A stretch of DNA of 64,000 nucleotides from Candidatus Marispirochaeta associata (GTDB lineage Bacteria > Spirochaetota > Spirochaetia > JC444 > Marispirochaetaceae): NCBI GenBank assembly GCA_001749745.1, contig JWTM01000424.1:124001-188000 (forward strand), written 5' to 3'. A model generated the notes under the pieces. The model worked only from the letters and a program-made list of their open reading frames with translations, made no database searches and was not told where the DNA came from. A program made the translations under genes and the position numbers. Numbering within the stretch: position 1 is the first letter of the stretch; every line of letters starts with the position of its first letter. Shown one piece after another: positions 25,479 through 34,421 of this stretch.

Positions 25479-27260
25479 CTAGTTGGTAATTCGATTCAGA
25501 TATAGATCGATGCCCTTGGCCGCCGAGTGTCCGTCGGCTATGGCGCTGATCGCGTCCCGTTTGCGGTTGGCGATATCTCCGCCGGCAAAGATCTTATCAT
25601 CTCCGGTGCGGCGGTACTCGTCGATCTCGACCATACCGCGCTTGAAGCTGAGCTTAGCAGATATCTCCTCGGGCAGGAAGGAGTAGTCGGCGGCCTGTCC
25701 GATGGCCGGGATGACGGTATCGCACTCGATCAGCTCCTCGGAGCCTTCGATCAGCTGCGGCCGCGGACGGCCACCGTCAGGATCGGGGATCATCTCGGCC
25801 TTGCCCCAGTAGAGCTTCAGCCGGGTCTTCTCGCCCCGTTCAATCCTTAAGGGGATGGCCTGGGTGATCAGTTTGCAGCCCTCGCCCCGGCTCTCGTGGA
25901 TCTCCTCCTCGTCGGCGGGCATATCCTCTTCCCGGCGGCGGTAGAGGATGGTAACCTCCGCACCGTAGCGGCGGCTGGTCCGGGCGGCGTCCATGGCGAC
26001 GTTACCGCCGCCGACGACTACCACCGAGCCGCCCAGGTCCGGGGTCTCTCCCTGGGTTACCTGGTCCAAAACCTTGAGCCCGGAGATTACGCTCCTGTTA
26101 TCCTCGCCGGCGATGTCGAGTCCGTAGGGATCGCTCAGACCGGTGGAGAAGAAGAGGGCGTCGTGGGCGTCGTAGATCTCCTGAAAGGAGAGGTCTACCC
26201 CGATGCGGATGTTCTGTTTGACCTCGACACCAAGGCTCCGGATATAGTCGACATCCTTGTCTACCTGGTCGTAGGGGAGTCGGTACTCGGGGATGCCGTA
26301 ACGGAGCATCCCGCCGGCCTTCTCGTTGGCGTCGTAGACGGTGACTGCATAACCCAACAAGCGCAGGTAGTAGGCGGCGGCCAGTCCTCCGGGGCCGGAA
26401 CCGATGACGGCGACCTTCTTGCCGTTCTCCGCTTCGCCGCTTTTCAACACCCCGGCGTAGTCGCCGGAGTAGATCTGATCCACAATGTAGCGCTTCAGCC
26501 AGCGGATCGAGATCGCCTCGCCTTTATGCTTCATGGCGCAGACATGCTCACAGGCGTGGGAGCAGACCCGCCCGCAGGAGGCCGGAAGCGGGTTGGCTTC
26601 GTAGACGACGCGCAAGCCCTCGGCCAGGTCGTCGTTGCGGATCGCCTCGATGTAGGCCGGTACATCCATGTGGGCCGGGCAGGTGGCGATGCAGATCCCG
26701 CAGGCGATGCAGCGGTCGGCCTCCCGCATGGCCTCCTCCTTGCTGAAGCCCTGAACCATCTCGACGAAGCTTTTTTGGCTCTCCTCGAATCCGAGCATCG
26801 GCATCTCCACCCGGGAGGGCTCCAGGAGATCGTAGCCCTCGGCCCGGCGATAGCCCTTCTCGGAATCCTGCCACGGTTTTCCGTCCTCCCCGGGAACAAA
26901 GCGGAAGACCTCGGGATCCTCGTCGACCCAGAGGTATTCGTTGCTCATCCCCAGAGAACCGGTGGGGCAGATATCGACGCAGAGGGCGCACCAGCAGCAG
27001 CGGCCGTAGTCGATCTTGGGCCGCAGGCCCGAGTCCCCGTGCCGGGCCTCCCGGCCGACGACCGGGGCGAGGTCGATCGCCTCGTTCTGACAGACCGACT
27101 CGCAGGTGCCGCAGCCGATACAGACCTCGGTGTCGTTGATATGAAAACCCCGATAGCGGTCGGCTCCGGGCCGCTCCTCGATGGGCTTCTTCTGGGTGTA
27201 GGGTTTCTCGAAGGCCCGCTTCCAGACGGAGAAGGGGGCTATTAAATCCTTAAGACTCAT
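25479..27260 (-). CDS. Ferredoxin-NfnB/GltD-like flavoprotein, NAD(P) subunit of Mbx-type complex
   Basis: 593 residues. N-terminal NuoI-like part with two [4Fe-4S] motifs (CIGCGTCESVCQN near 43, and CWCALCVDICP near 84). Then a GltD/NfnB-like half: further cluster cysteines (CIACGICIATCPAH near 187, CGRVCSHACEHVC near 228), FAD site VIGSGPGGLAAAYYL (about 286) and NAD(P) site VVGGGNVAMDAARTS (about 417). The fusion joins the usual peripheral ferredoxin subunit to an NAD(P)H-oxidising module. It is the last gene of the twelve-gene operon and would transfer electrons between reduced ferredoxin and NAD(P)+. A free glutamate synthase small subunit is unlikely, as no gltB is nearby. Confidence 0.88.
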   Translation of the reverse strand: MSLKDLIAPFSVWKRAFEKPYTQKKPIEERPGADRYRGFHINDTEVCIGCGTCESVCQNEAIDLAPVVGREARHGDSGLRPKIDYGRCCWCALCVDICPTGSLGMSNEYLWVDEDPEVFRFVPGEDGKPWQDSEKGYRRAEGYDLLEPSRVEMPMLGFEESQKSFVEMVQGFSKEEAMREADRCIACGICIATCPAHMDVPAYIEAIRNDDLAEGLRVVYEANPLPASCGRVCSHACEHVCAMKHKGEAISIRWLKRYIVDQIYSGDYAGVLKSGEAENGKKVAVIGSGPGGLAAAYYLRLLGYAVTVYDANEKAGGMLRYGIPEYRLPYDQVDKDVDYIRSLGVEVKQNIRIGVDLSFQEIYDAHDALFFSTGLSDPYGLDIAGEDNRSVISGLKVLDQVTQGETPDLGGSVVVVGGGNVAMDAARTSRRYGAEVTILYRRREEDMPADEEEIHESRGEGCKLITQAIPLRIERGEKTRLKLYWGKAEMIPDPDGGRPRPQLIEGSEELIECDTVIPAIGQAADYSFLPEEISAKLSFKRGMVEIDEYRRTGDDKIFAGGDIANRKRDAISAIADGHSAAKGIDLYLNRITN

Positions 27261-27290
27261 CTTTCAACCTCTCTTAGCGTTCCACTCATT

Positions 27291-28514
27291 CTAGCGTTCC
27301 ACTTCGGGCGGATAAGTATGAAGCGAGACCATCAGTCCCGCGGTGTCGGCGATGTTGCAGCCGATGGCCTGGTGCTCCATCAGAGCCACGGCGTGGGTGT
27401 AGCTGGGGCCGCGGACGTAGATGCGCCGCGGTTTGTCGCCCCCGTCAGTGTTGAGGTAGTAGCCGTACTCGCCCCGGGTGCACTCCGCTTTGCGGTAGGT
27501 CTGGCCTTCGGGGATGCGCCAGTGGAGTACGTTGGGAAGCTTGGTAAAATACTCTCCCTCCTTCGGCATCCTGGCCAGGATCTGACGGATCAGGTCGATC
27601 GACTGATACATCTCCCGCAGCCTGAGCCGCGTTCGGGCGTAGGCGTCGGAGTCGGTCTCGACGACGTAATCGAAATCGAGCTGATCGTAGACCAGGTAGG
27701 GTTGATCGAGCCTCAGGTCCCGCCGGAATCCGGCCGCCCGCGCATTGGGGCCGGTAATCCCGAACTGGTCGACGATCTCCGGGGCGATCACCCCGAGCCC
27801 CTTGGCGCGTTTCTTGAAGACCGCGTTGTGCATCAGGGCCAGCTCGACATCGTCCAAGGTCTTCTCCACCGTCTCCAGGGTCTCCAGGAGGTGCTCGGCG
27901 TAGTTGGGGGGCAGGTCGGCCCGGACGCCGCCGGGGATCATGTACATATGGTAGATCCGCCCGCCCGAGAGCTCCTCGAAGCGGTCGAGCATGTAGTCCC
28001 GCATGGTGACCGTCCACTGGCCGATGGTTCCCATCCCGAAGCTTCCGGCCTGTCCCCCGAGCCACATCAGGAAGCTGGTCAGCCGGGCCATCTCCAGATT
28101 CAGGGTTCTGATCCAGTCGGCCCGCTCGGGAACGGTGATGCCCGCCAGCTCCTCGGTTACCGCGGCGAAGAGGTACTCGTTGAAATCCGGCTCGGGAACG
28201 CAGATGCGGCAGACGATGGGAAAGCACTGGATGTATTTGCGCCGCTCCATCAGCTTCTCGAAGCCCCGGTGCAGATAGCCGACGTGGGTCTTACACTCCA
28301 CGATCTCGTCGCCGCAGATGGTTAATTCGAGGCTCATGTTCCCGGTGATGCCCGGGTGCTGAGGTCCCTGCCAGATCTTTAGGTATTTCCCGCTCTCCAG
28401 GTCGAAGCGGCTCTTCCCCTTCTCGATCGGCGGGAGCTTGGGATTCTCGTTGATGTGGGCCTGATTCCGGGAGGCGAGCTCGACGACTCCCGTGCGCTTC
28501 TGTTGGTTTACCAT
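27291..28514 (-). CDS. NuoD/MbxL-like catalytic-type subunit lacking NiFe ligands
   Basis: 407 residues of the NiFe-hydrogenase large-subunit / 49-kDa complex I family: GPQHPGITGNMSLEL (50-64), THVGYLHRGFEK, then FPIVCRICVPEPDFNEYL near residue 100. A hydrogenase would have CxxC at that place and a second CxxC at the end. Here the first is reduced to cysteines in a CRIC setting and the C-terminus reads SLHTYPPEVER with no Cys. So no NiFe centre can form. This is the state of Mbx and complex I subunits. Its start overlaps the NuoC-like stop by 7 bases. Confidence 0.88.
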   Translation of the reverse strand: MVNQQKRTGVVELASRNQAHINENPKLPPIEKGKSRFDLESGKYLKIWQGPQHPGITGNMSLELTICGDEIVECKTHVGYLHRGFEKLMERRKYIQCFPIVCRICVPEPDFNEYLFAAVTEELAGITVPERADWIRTLNLEMARLTSFLMWLGGQAGSFGMGTIGQWTVTMRDYMLDRFEELSGGRIYHMYMIPGGVRADLPPNYAEHLLETLETVEKTLDDVELALMHNAVFKKRAKGLGVIAPEIVDQFGITGPNARAAGFRRDLRLDQPYLVYDQLDFDYVVETDSDAYARTRLRLREMYQSIDLIRQILARMPKEGEYFTKLPNVLHWRIPEGQTYRKAECTRGEYGYYLNTDGGDKPRRIYVRGPSYTHAVALMEHQAIGCNIADTAGLMVSLHTYPPEVER

Positions 28515-29086
28515 GTCTCGGCCTCCGAGGGGTAGATCTTCTCTTTCATCGCCGCCCGGGTCGTTTTGGTCACTCTGCCGGGACGGGCGTAGTAGGTCTC
28601 TTCCGAGTAGGCTCGGGTGTCGAAGTCGCGTCGCATGGGCGGCGGCCCCTCCCAGCCCTCCAGGGCGAAGTTCTCATCCAGCCGGGGCGATCCGGGGAAA
28701 CTCACCCCGTACATCTCCCGGAGCTCCCGCTGATAGGTCTCGGCGGCCGGCCAGAGGTGGTGGATGGAATCCATCTCGGCACCCTCCCGGGGAATGTCGA
28801 CCATTACCCCCAGGTCGTGTTTCTTTTCGTAACTGTGGAGAAGGTAGATCAATCGGAACTCTCCCTCCTCGATCCGGTCCACCGCCGTCAAAAAGGCGAG
28901 ATGGGTGTAGCCGGACAGCTCTTTGAGGTAGCTGATCAGCGCTACCGCCTCGTCCCGGTCGACCTTGATGAAGGCTTGATCCCGCCGACGTTCATCGAGT
29001 CCCGATACGCCGAAGCGGCTAAAAATAGTGTCGTATACCTTCCGGACCTCGTCGCCGGCCAGGACGGTTTGATCAGTATTGCTCAT
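28508..29086 (-). CDS. NuoC-like 30-kDa subunit of Mbx-type complex
   Basis: 192 residues. The HLAFLTAVDRIEEGEF and IYLLHSYEKK blocks, then HHLWPAAETYQRELREMYGVSFPG (about 108-131), match the family signature ERExxDxxGVxFxGHP in slightly altered form. The C-terminal PPPMRRDFDTRAYSEE also follows NuoC. It is a peripheral structural subunit that joins the NuoB- and NuoD-like proteins in the hydrophilic arm. It lies 17 bases after the NuoB-like stop. Confidence 0.85.
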   Translation of the reverse strand: MSNTDQTVLAGDEVRKVYDTIFSRFGVSGLDERRRDQAFIKVDRDEAVALISYLKELSGYTHLAFLTAVDRIEEGEFRLIYLLHSYEKKHDLGVMVDIPREGAEMDSIHHLWPAAETYQRELREMYGVSFPGSPRLDENFALEGWEGPPPMRRDFDTRAYSEETYYARPGRVTKTTRAAMKEKIYPSEAETW

Positions 29087-29103
29087 AATTACGCTTCCTC
29101 CGC

Positions 29104-29850
29104 TTACCAGTTGAAGTCCGGCATGTTCCAGTCTTTGATGATCCGCTTCTGGTTAGCCTTGTACCACTCGAAGTTCTCCGCATAGGTGTTGGCGCCCTCG
29201 CAGCGGCCCTCTTTGATCATGCTCTTCAGTTTCATGAAGCCCGCCAAGAGTGCCTCCGGACGGGGCATACAGCCGGCGATGTAGACGTCTACCGGGATGT
29301 AGTGGTCCAGTCGATTGACGGTGTTGTAGCTGTCCCAGTACATGCCGCCGTTGATGGTGCAGCTGCCCAGGCCCAGAACGAACTTCGGGCCTTGCATCTG
29401 CTCATAGCTGCGCACGATCCGCTTCATGGTCTTGACCGAGGCGTAGCCGCCGATGATGAAGACGCAGGACTGGCGCGGGGTCGGCCGCGGCTGGATGCCG
29501 TAGCGGTACATGTCGAAGCGGCTGGTCATCAGCGGCCTAAGCTCTATGGCGCCGCAGCCGGTGCCGAAGCCGAGAATCCAGAGGGATTCGCTTCTGGCCC
29601 AGTTGAGGAAATTCTCCCAGGCGCCCCGGAAGGGCTTGATAACCTCCGGCGGATGGTTGCAGAAATTGGGCTGATCTTCATCGAGCAGACCGGCGTTGGC
29701 CAGGCGTCCCTCTTCGGTGAAGAGCTTGATCTGCTCCTCCGCCTCCTGCTGCGGAACGGTGCGCGGGTCGGGATTGGCCACCGGCGAGGTGAGGGGGGCG
29801 GCCCCGTCTATCTCCTTGCTCTGCGTTGATAGTTGCTTGGTATCGCTCAT
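29104..29850 (-). CDS. NuoB-like iron-sulfur subunit of Mbx-type complex
   Basis: 248 residues. An 85-residue polar N-terminal extension precedes the usual core. Cluster cysteines: one in GFGTGCGAIELRP (about residue 97), one in LGSCTINGGMY (about 161) and one in IAGCMPRPEALL (about 194). Complex I has a CC pair at the first place and group 4 hydrogenases have CxxC; here the second Cys is Gly. PRPTPRQSCVFIIGGY replaces the usual PRHAD region. It should hold the proximal [4Fe-4S] cluster next to the NuoD-like subunit. Gap to the NuoH-like gene is 13 bases. Confidence 0.85.
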   Translation of the reverse strand: MSDTKQLSTQSKEIDGAAPLTSPVANPDPRTVPQQEAEEQIKLFTEEGRLANAGLLDEDQPNFCNHPPEVIKPFRGAWENFLNWARSESLWILGFGTGCGAIELRPLMTSRFDMYRYGIQPRPTPRQSCVFIIGGYASVKTMKRIVRSYEQMQGPKFVLGLGSCTINGGMYWDSYNTVNRLDHYIPVDVYIAGCMPRPEALLAGFMKLKSMIKEGRCEGANTYAENFEWYKANQKRIIKDWNMPDFNW

Positions 29851-29863
29851 TCCGGAATACTCC

Positions 29864-30796
29864 TTAGATCATCTGTAGGATTACCGCTCCGAGTCCCAGC
29901 AGGGTCGGGACCCCGAGGAAGAAGCGAATCGACTGTTCGGTTTTGAAGCGCGGGAAGCTGACCCCCACGATCACCACGTAGAGATAGATCAGGAAGGTCT
30001 TGGCCACCATGATCAGGATCGCGACGAAGATATTGGGATGGGCCGCGCCGCCCCAGAAGAGATTCATGAAGAGCACCATTTTGGCGCCGTTGAAGATGGC
30101 CCGGTTGGTCTGGAGCATGCCGAGGAAGCTCGACTGCATCTCGGTCGGCGGGCCGATCGGGATCTCCTGGGGGGCGATTACCACCGAGAAGGGGTTGTTC
30201 ATGCTCATTCCCAGGAAGGCGAGCATCCCCGCGGCCATGGCCAGCGGGTTGGTGAAGGCGGCCCAGTTCTGGAAGCCCCCCTGCTGGGCGGCCACGATCT
30301 CGGTGATGCTCAGGGTCTGGTACTGGGCCGCCAGGGCGATTACCGCCAGGCTGAAGGGGAGCTCGAAGGCGGTCATCTGGGCCAGTCCGCGGGAGACGCC
30401 GATCGGCGAGTAAGGGTGTCCGCTTTCGCCGGCGCCCAGGGCCATCCCCAGCTGCCCGAAGAAGATGAAGTACATTACCAAGAGCAGATCCCCGGAGAAG
30501 GCGAAGTTGGCGAAGACCGCCGAACCGAAGATGATCGGTATGAAGAGGTAGGTCCCCAATCCTCCGGCTAAGCGAAAGACGGGGCCTAAGAAGAACATCA
30601 CCCCGTGATTGATGCCGCTTCGTTTGGCGTTGTTCTTGATGATATCGATGTAGGGCTGCCAGACCGGTTGCCCGATCCGTCCCTGGACCTTGGCCCGGAC
30701 CCGGGCCATGGTGCCGATCAAGAGCAGCGCATAGTTGGTAATCACGAAGAGCGAAATAAGGGTGTAAAGGGCTTTGGTGGCGATTGCGCTTACCAT
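29864..30796 (-). CDS. NuoH-like membrane subunit of Mbx-type complex
   Basis: 310 residues, about eight transmembrane helices. The early cytoplasmic stretch ARVRAKVQGRIGQPVWQPYIDIIKN matches the NuoH/MbhM signature (RVQxRxGP...Q...D), and FELPFSLAVIALAAQY matches the later E-rich loop. It connects the hydrophilic arm to the antiporter-like subunits. In Mbh and complex I this subunit forms the quinone-like cavity and couples redox to ion flow. The start overlaps the double NuoL-like gene by 7 bases. Confidence 0.88.
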   Translation of the reverse strand: MVSAIATKALYTLISLFVITNYALLLIGTMARVRAKVQGRIGQPVWQPYIDIIKNNAKRSGINHGVMFFLGPVFRLAGGLGTYLFIPIIFGSAVFANFAFSGDLLLVMYFIFFGQLGMALGAGESGHPYSPIGVSRGLAQMTAFELPFSLAVIALAAQYQTLSITEIVAAQQGGFQNWAAFTNPLAMAAGMLAFLGMSMNNPFSVVIAPQEIPIGPPTEMQSSFLGMLQTNRAIFNGAKMVLFMNLFWGGAAHPNIFVAILIMVAKTFLIYLYVVIVGVSFPRFKTEQSIRFFLGVPTLLGLGAVILQMI

Positions 30797-33700
30797 TGTA
30801 CTCCTCCCCGCAGAATAAGATAGGCCGCGAGCAGATAGATCATGATCTGCAGGCTATAGGTCTGTACGTTCCCGGTATTCAGACGCCGCACGAATCCGCC
30901 GATCTCGCTTCCCAGCTCCCCGCAGCCGCGCCAGAAGCGCTTAGCCCAGGGATCGACCAGGAAGCCGAGGGCTTTCTGGTAGTGGCCGAAGAAGTTGTAG
31001 GCGTAGTGGGTCGTCTCCGGCTTGTAGGGACGCTCGGCGGCGTAGACGATATTGAATTGCTCCACCTTGTAGACCCGGCCCTTGACGATGAAGAGCCAGA
31101 TCAAGGGTACGATAAAGACCCCCATGGTGACGTACATCACCGCGTTGCCGTTCCAGTAGCCTAAGGAAGAGATAACGGTGTAGCCCTCCCAGGCGATGGT
31201 AGAGACGAAGTAGGGTTGAATATAGGCCTGCAGAGGTTTGATCAGCAGATTGGGATACATGGATACCCCCATGATCATCCCCATAAAGATAAACTGGGGA
31301 ATCAAGAGCCAGGCCGGAGCCTCCTTAATCTTATGGTGGATCGCCTTGCGCTGCCCCAGGAAGATGGTGTGGATCAGCCGGAAGAGGTAGAGGAAGGCGA
31401 CGCCCGAGGCGAACATCGCGAGCCCCGCCTGCAGGTACCAGCCCTTCTCGATCAGGGCTGAGTACATCAGCCACTTGGCCCCGAAGCCTGAGAGGGGCGG
31501 AACGCCCGAGAGGGCGATGATCGCGAAGAGGACCGAGAGGAAGCTCAAGGGCATGCGTTTGATCAGCCCCCCCATCTGGTACATCAGCCGCGTGCCGCTG
31601 CGCATCACGACTCCGGCGATCGCCAGAAAGAGCATCGCCTTGAACATCAGGTGGGTCGTCGCCAGGTAGAGGGAGGCGATCCAGCCCAGATGGCTCATCA
31701 TCGCCCAGGTCAAGAGCATGTAGCCCACCTGCGCCATGGATGAGTAGGCCAGGGTGTATTTAATATCCTCCTGGAAGAGGGCCATTAGGGACCCGGCCAG
31801 GGCGGTGGCCACGCCGATCCAGCCCAGGAGGCTATTGAGGGGCAGTCCGCTGAAGATGCCGCTTTTGGGCAGCAGCGGAGATGCGAAGAGCCCGGCGCCG
31901 AAAAAAAGCAGGAAGAGTCCGGCCTTACTCATAACCGAAGAGATGAGACTGGAGACGTCGTCCTCGGCCTCGGCGTAGCCCGAGGGTAGCCAGATGTGGA
32001 AGCCCAGGGCGCCCAGTTTGATCAGGAGCGCCAGGGCGATCAATACCGCGGCCGCGGGGTTGAGCACGGCGCCGCTTAAAGATGCGGTTTCGCCCAGGAT
32101 ACCGAAACCTGCAAAGAGGAGGTAGGCCGAGAAGAGGCTGAAGACGATATAGCGGAAGGCTCCCGCCGAGGCGCGGCGCCCGCGCAGGATCAGCAGGAAG
32201 GAGCTCAAGGTCATTAGCTCCCAGCTGAAGAAGAGTTCCAGGTTGGTATTCGACGCGACCAGCGCCCCCAGGGAGAGGATCAGGGCGACCAGCAGTCCCG
32301 CCGCGCCGGGTTCCCGGCCGCGGCGGTTGAAGAAGGCGATCAGCTGCAGTAGCGAACCGACAATAAAGATAATGCCGAATAGACCGCGCATCCCCTCCAG
32401 TTGGGGAAGGTAGATCCAGGCGTAGGAGCCCAGTCCGGCGGCGGCGAAGAGGAGCTGCAGCTTGACCGGAAGCTTGAGAAGGTCGAAGAGCGTAAAGAGG
32501 GCGAGTCCCGCCACCGGCAGGATGAGCACCATCGAAAGCCCGGCGGCCCAGGCGGCGAGGGCGCCGCAAAGGAGGAGCGCCGTCGCGGCAATGATTCCCG
32601 GCAGAGCGCCGGAGATTCCTCGCGCCTCGGTTTGCGCGAAGGAGTCGGCGACAGCGACAGGTACAGGCTCCGCGAAATCATCCGGAACCTCCTCGCCCAG
32701 GGTGTCGAAGCCGTCGACCGATGAGCGGGCTGCGGCGGTAAAGAAACGCCAGAGATAGACCGCTTCCAGGAGCGAGCCCAGTAGAATCAGACCCAGCAGC
32801 AGAAGCCGGCCGTTCGCGGCCAGGGCCATTACCAGGGACCATTTGGCCCAGAAGGCGGGAAACGGCGGCAGACCGACCAGGGCGGCGATGATGATCGCCC
32901 CCAGAGTCAGCAAAACCGGACGGCTGCGGAGCGGGGCGGGGAGTACTCCGCCGGCGCCCGCGGCCTCGTCCCGGGTTACGCTTCCCAGCCAGAAGAGACC
33001 GGCTTTCGCCAGGGCGTGGTTAATCAGCAGCAGCAGGGTAAGCGTCAGGTAGGGGGAGTCGCCGAGGCGCATGAAACCGGCGATAGCTTCCAGCAGTCTG
33101 CCGCCGGAGGCGTCGATCAGGGGTTTCAGGCCGATAACCAGAATAATCAGCGAGACCTGAGCGGCCGAGGAGTAGCCGAGCATACGCCTGAAGGAGCTTT
33201 GCCGCAGGGCGCCGAACTGGCTCAGCAGGAAGGAGGCCGCTCCGGCGACCGCGAGCAGGGTGAATCCGGGGAAGCCGTCGCCTGAAAAGAGGGGTAGGAG
33301 CTTCACCAACACCATCACCATGGCGGTCGCGTTGATCGCGCTCATCAGGGCGCCGATGCCGTGATCCGCCGCCTCGTAGGTATCCATGGCCCAGCCGTTG
33401 ACCGGGGCGGGCTTCAGTTCGATCAGGATCGCTACCAAAAGCAGCAAGAGCCCCAGGCTTCCGCCGGCGCCGATCAGTTCGCCCCGGGCGAGGATCAGCT
33501 CGTCGATGCTGAGAGTTCCGACCCGCCGGTAGACGACGGCGGTCCCCACCAGGAAGAAGGCCGAAGCAAGACCGCCGGCCACCATGTATTTGAGGCCCCC
33601 TTCGAAGACCCGTTCGTCCCGGGAGGTGCTTAAAATGCCGTAGAGGCTCAAGGCGCTGATCTCCATGAAGACGAAGAGGTTGAAGAGGTCCCGGGTCATG

Positions 33701-34068
33701 ACCAGCCCGGCGGCGCCGAGGAGCAGGACGAAGAAGAGCACCACGCGACGGCCGTCCCAGGGATCCTCCGCGCGATAGAGGAGCTGGAAGAGGGCCAGGG
33801 TTCCGACCAGGAATATCAGGGTCAGGGCCAGGGCTTCGCCGAGGCCAAGGCTGAGGTTTATCGAGAGAGGAGCGCTAAAGCCGGCGGTGGCGCTGGTAAT
33901 GAGCGTTCCGTCGGCTGTGGCCGGTATCCAGGCGGCCGCGGCCGCGGTCATACCCGCCGTCAGGGCCAGGGCGATCAGCTTGGCGCTCGATCCGGTCAGT
34001 TTCCGGATTAGAGGATAGAGGAATGCGCTTCCCAGTAGGGCTGCAATGATGAGTATCGGATCTACCAT
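30790..34068 (-). CDS. Double NuoL/MrpD-like antiporter subunit (MbxH'-MbxH fusion)
   Basis: 1092 residues comprising two full antiporter-like domains (about 1-435 and 495-1000) joined by a polar linker near 440-480, plus a C-terminal extension with an amphipathic stretch and terminal helices. Each half has the expected charged residues in membrane helices: a Glu in FVFMEISALSLYG and FFSWELMTLSS, and Lys in MVLVKLLPLF, LAKAGLFWLG, MSKAGLFLLFFG and FKAMLFLAIAG. In known Mbx and Mbs operons these are two genes, H' and H. Here they are one polypeptide. It probably translocates Na+ or H+ along two parallel paths. Confidence 0.88.
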   Translation of the reverse strand: MVDPILIIAALLGSAFLYPLIRKLTGSSAKLIALALTAGMTAAAAAWIPATADGTLITSATAGFSAPLSINLSLGLGEALALTLIFLVGTLALFQLLYRAEDPWDGRRVVLFFVLLLGAAGLVMTRDLFNLFVFMEISALSLYGILSTSRDERVFEGGLKYMVAGGLASAFFLVGTAVVYRRVGTLSIDELILARGELIGAGGSLGLLLLLVAILIELKPAPVNGWAMDTYEAADHGIGALMSAINATAMVMVLVKLLPLFSGDGFPGFTLLAVAGAASFLLSQFGALRQSSFRRMLGYSSAAQVSLIILVIGLKPLIDASGGRLLEAIAGFMRLGDSPYLTLTLLLLINHALAKAGLFWLGSVTRDEAAGAGGVLPAPLRSRPVLLTLGAIIIAALVGLPPFPAFWAKWSLVMALAANGRLLLLGLILLGSLLEAVYLWRFFTAAARSSVDGFDTLGEEVPDDFAEPVPVAVADSFAQTEARGISGALPGIIAATALLLCGALAAWAAGLSMVLILPVAGLALFTLFDLLKLPVKLQLLFAAAGLGSYAWIYLPQLEGMRGLFGIIFIVGSLLQLIAFFNRRGREPGAAGLLVALILSLGALVASNTNLELFFSWELMTLSSFLLILRGRRASAGAFRYIVFSLFSAYLLFAGFGILGETASLSGAVLNPAAAVLIALALLIKLGALGFHIWLPSGYAEAEDDVSSLISSVMSKAGLFLLFFGAGLFASPLLPKSGIFSGLPLNSLLGWIGVATALAGSLMALFQEDIKYTLAYSSMAQVGYMLLTWAMMSHLGWIASLYLATTHLMFKAMLFLAIAGVVMRSGTRLMYQMGGLIKRMPLSFLSVLFAIIALSGVPPLSGFGAKWLMYSALIEKGWYLQAGLAMFASGVAFLYLFRLIHTIFLGQRKAIHHKIKEAPAWLLIPQFIFMGMIMGVSMYPNLLIKPLQAYIQPYFVSTIAWEGYTVISSLGYWNGNAVMYVTMGVFIVPLIWLFIVKGRVYKVEQFNIVYAAERPYKPETTHYAYNFFGHYQKALGFLVDPWAKRFWRGCGELGSEIGGFVRRLNTGNVQTYSLQIMIYLLAAYLILRGGVQW

Positions 34069-34421
34069 TTGAGCTCCCGAATTCGGTCGACGTAGACCGT
34101 GCGCCTGCGCCGATAGATTTTAACCGCAAAGCTGAGCATCAGCGCGGTGACCGCGAGGCCGATAACGATGGCCGTCAAGACCAGGGCCGAGGGGACGGGG
34201 TCTACCGCTCGGGCGATTCCCTCCGCCGGAGCGAGATCCCCGTCGAAAATGGGCGCCGTACCGTTACGGCGGTAGCCGACGGCGACTAAGAGGATATGAA
34301 TTCCGGTGTCCAGGAGGGAGAAGCTGATAATCACCTTGATCAGGTGGCGCCGGGAGAGAAGCCCCCAGACGCCGATACCGATAAGAAGCAGCCCTAAGGC
34401 GCTCAAGATTTCAGTCATCAT
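34062..34421 (-). CDS. MrpC/NuoK-like subunit of Mbx-type complex
   Basis: 119 residues with three transmembrane helices: LGLLLIGIGVWGLLSR, then FSLLDTGIHILLVAVGYR and SALVLTAIVIGLAVTALMLS. The last is the conserved PxPxxLVLTAIVI block of MrpC (DPVPSALVLTAIVI). It overlaps both neighbours by 4-7 bases. It forms part of the ion-translocating membrane domain. Confidence 0.88.
   Translation of the reverse strand: MMTEILSALGLLLIGIGVWGLLSRRHLIKVIISFSLLDTGIHILLVAVGYRRNGTAPIFDGDLAPAEGIARAVDPVPSALVLTAIVIGLAVTALMLSFAVKIYRRRRTVYVDRIRELKW

Noticed and set aside
27291..29850. Group 4 NiFe hydrogenase
   Set aside because: The large-subunit-like protein lacks the C-terminal CxxC and has no proper N-terminal CxxC pair, so no NiFe site can form. 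No hydrogenase maturation genes are present.
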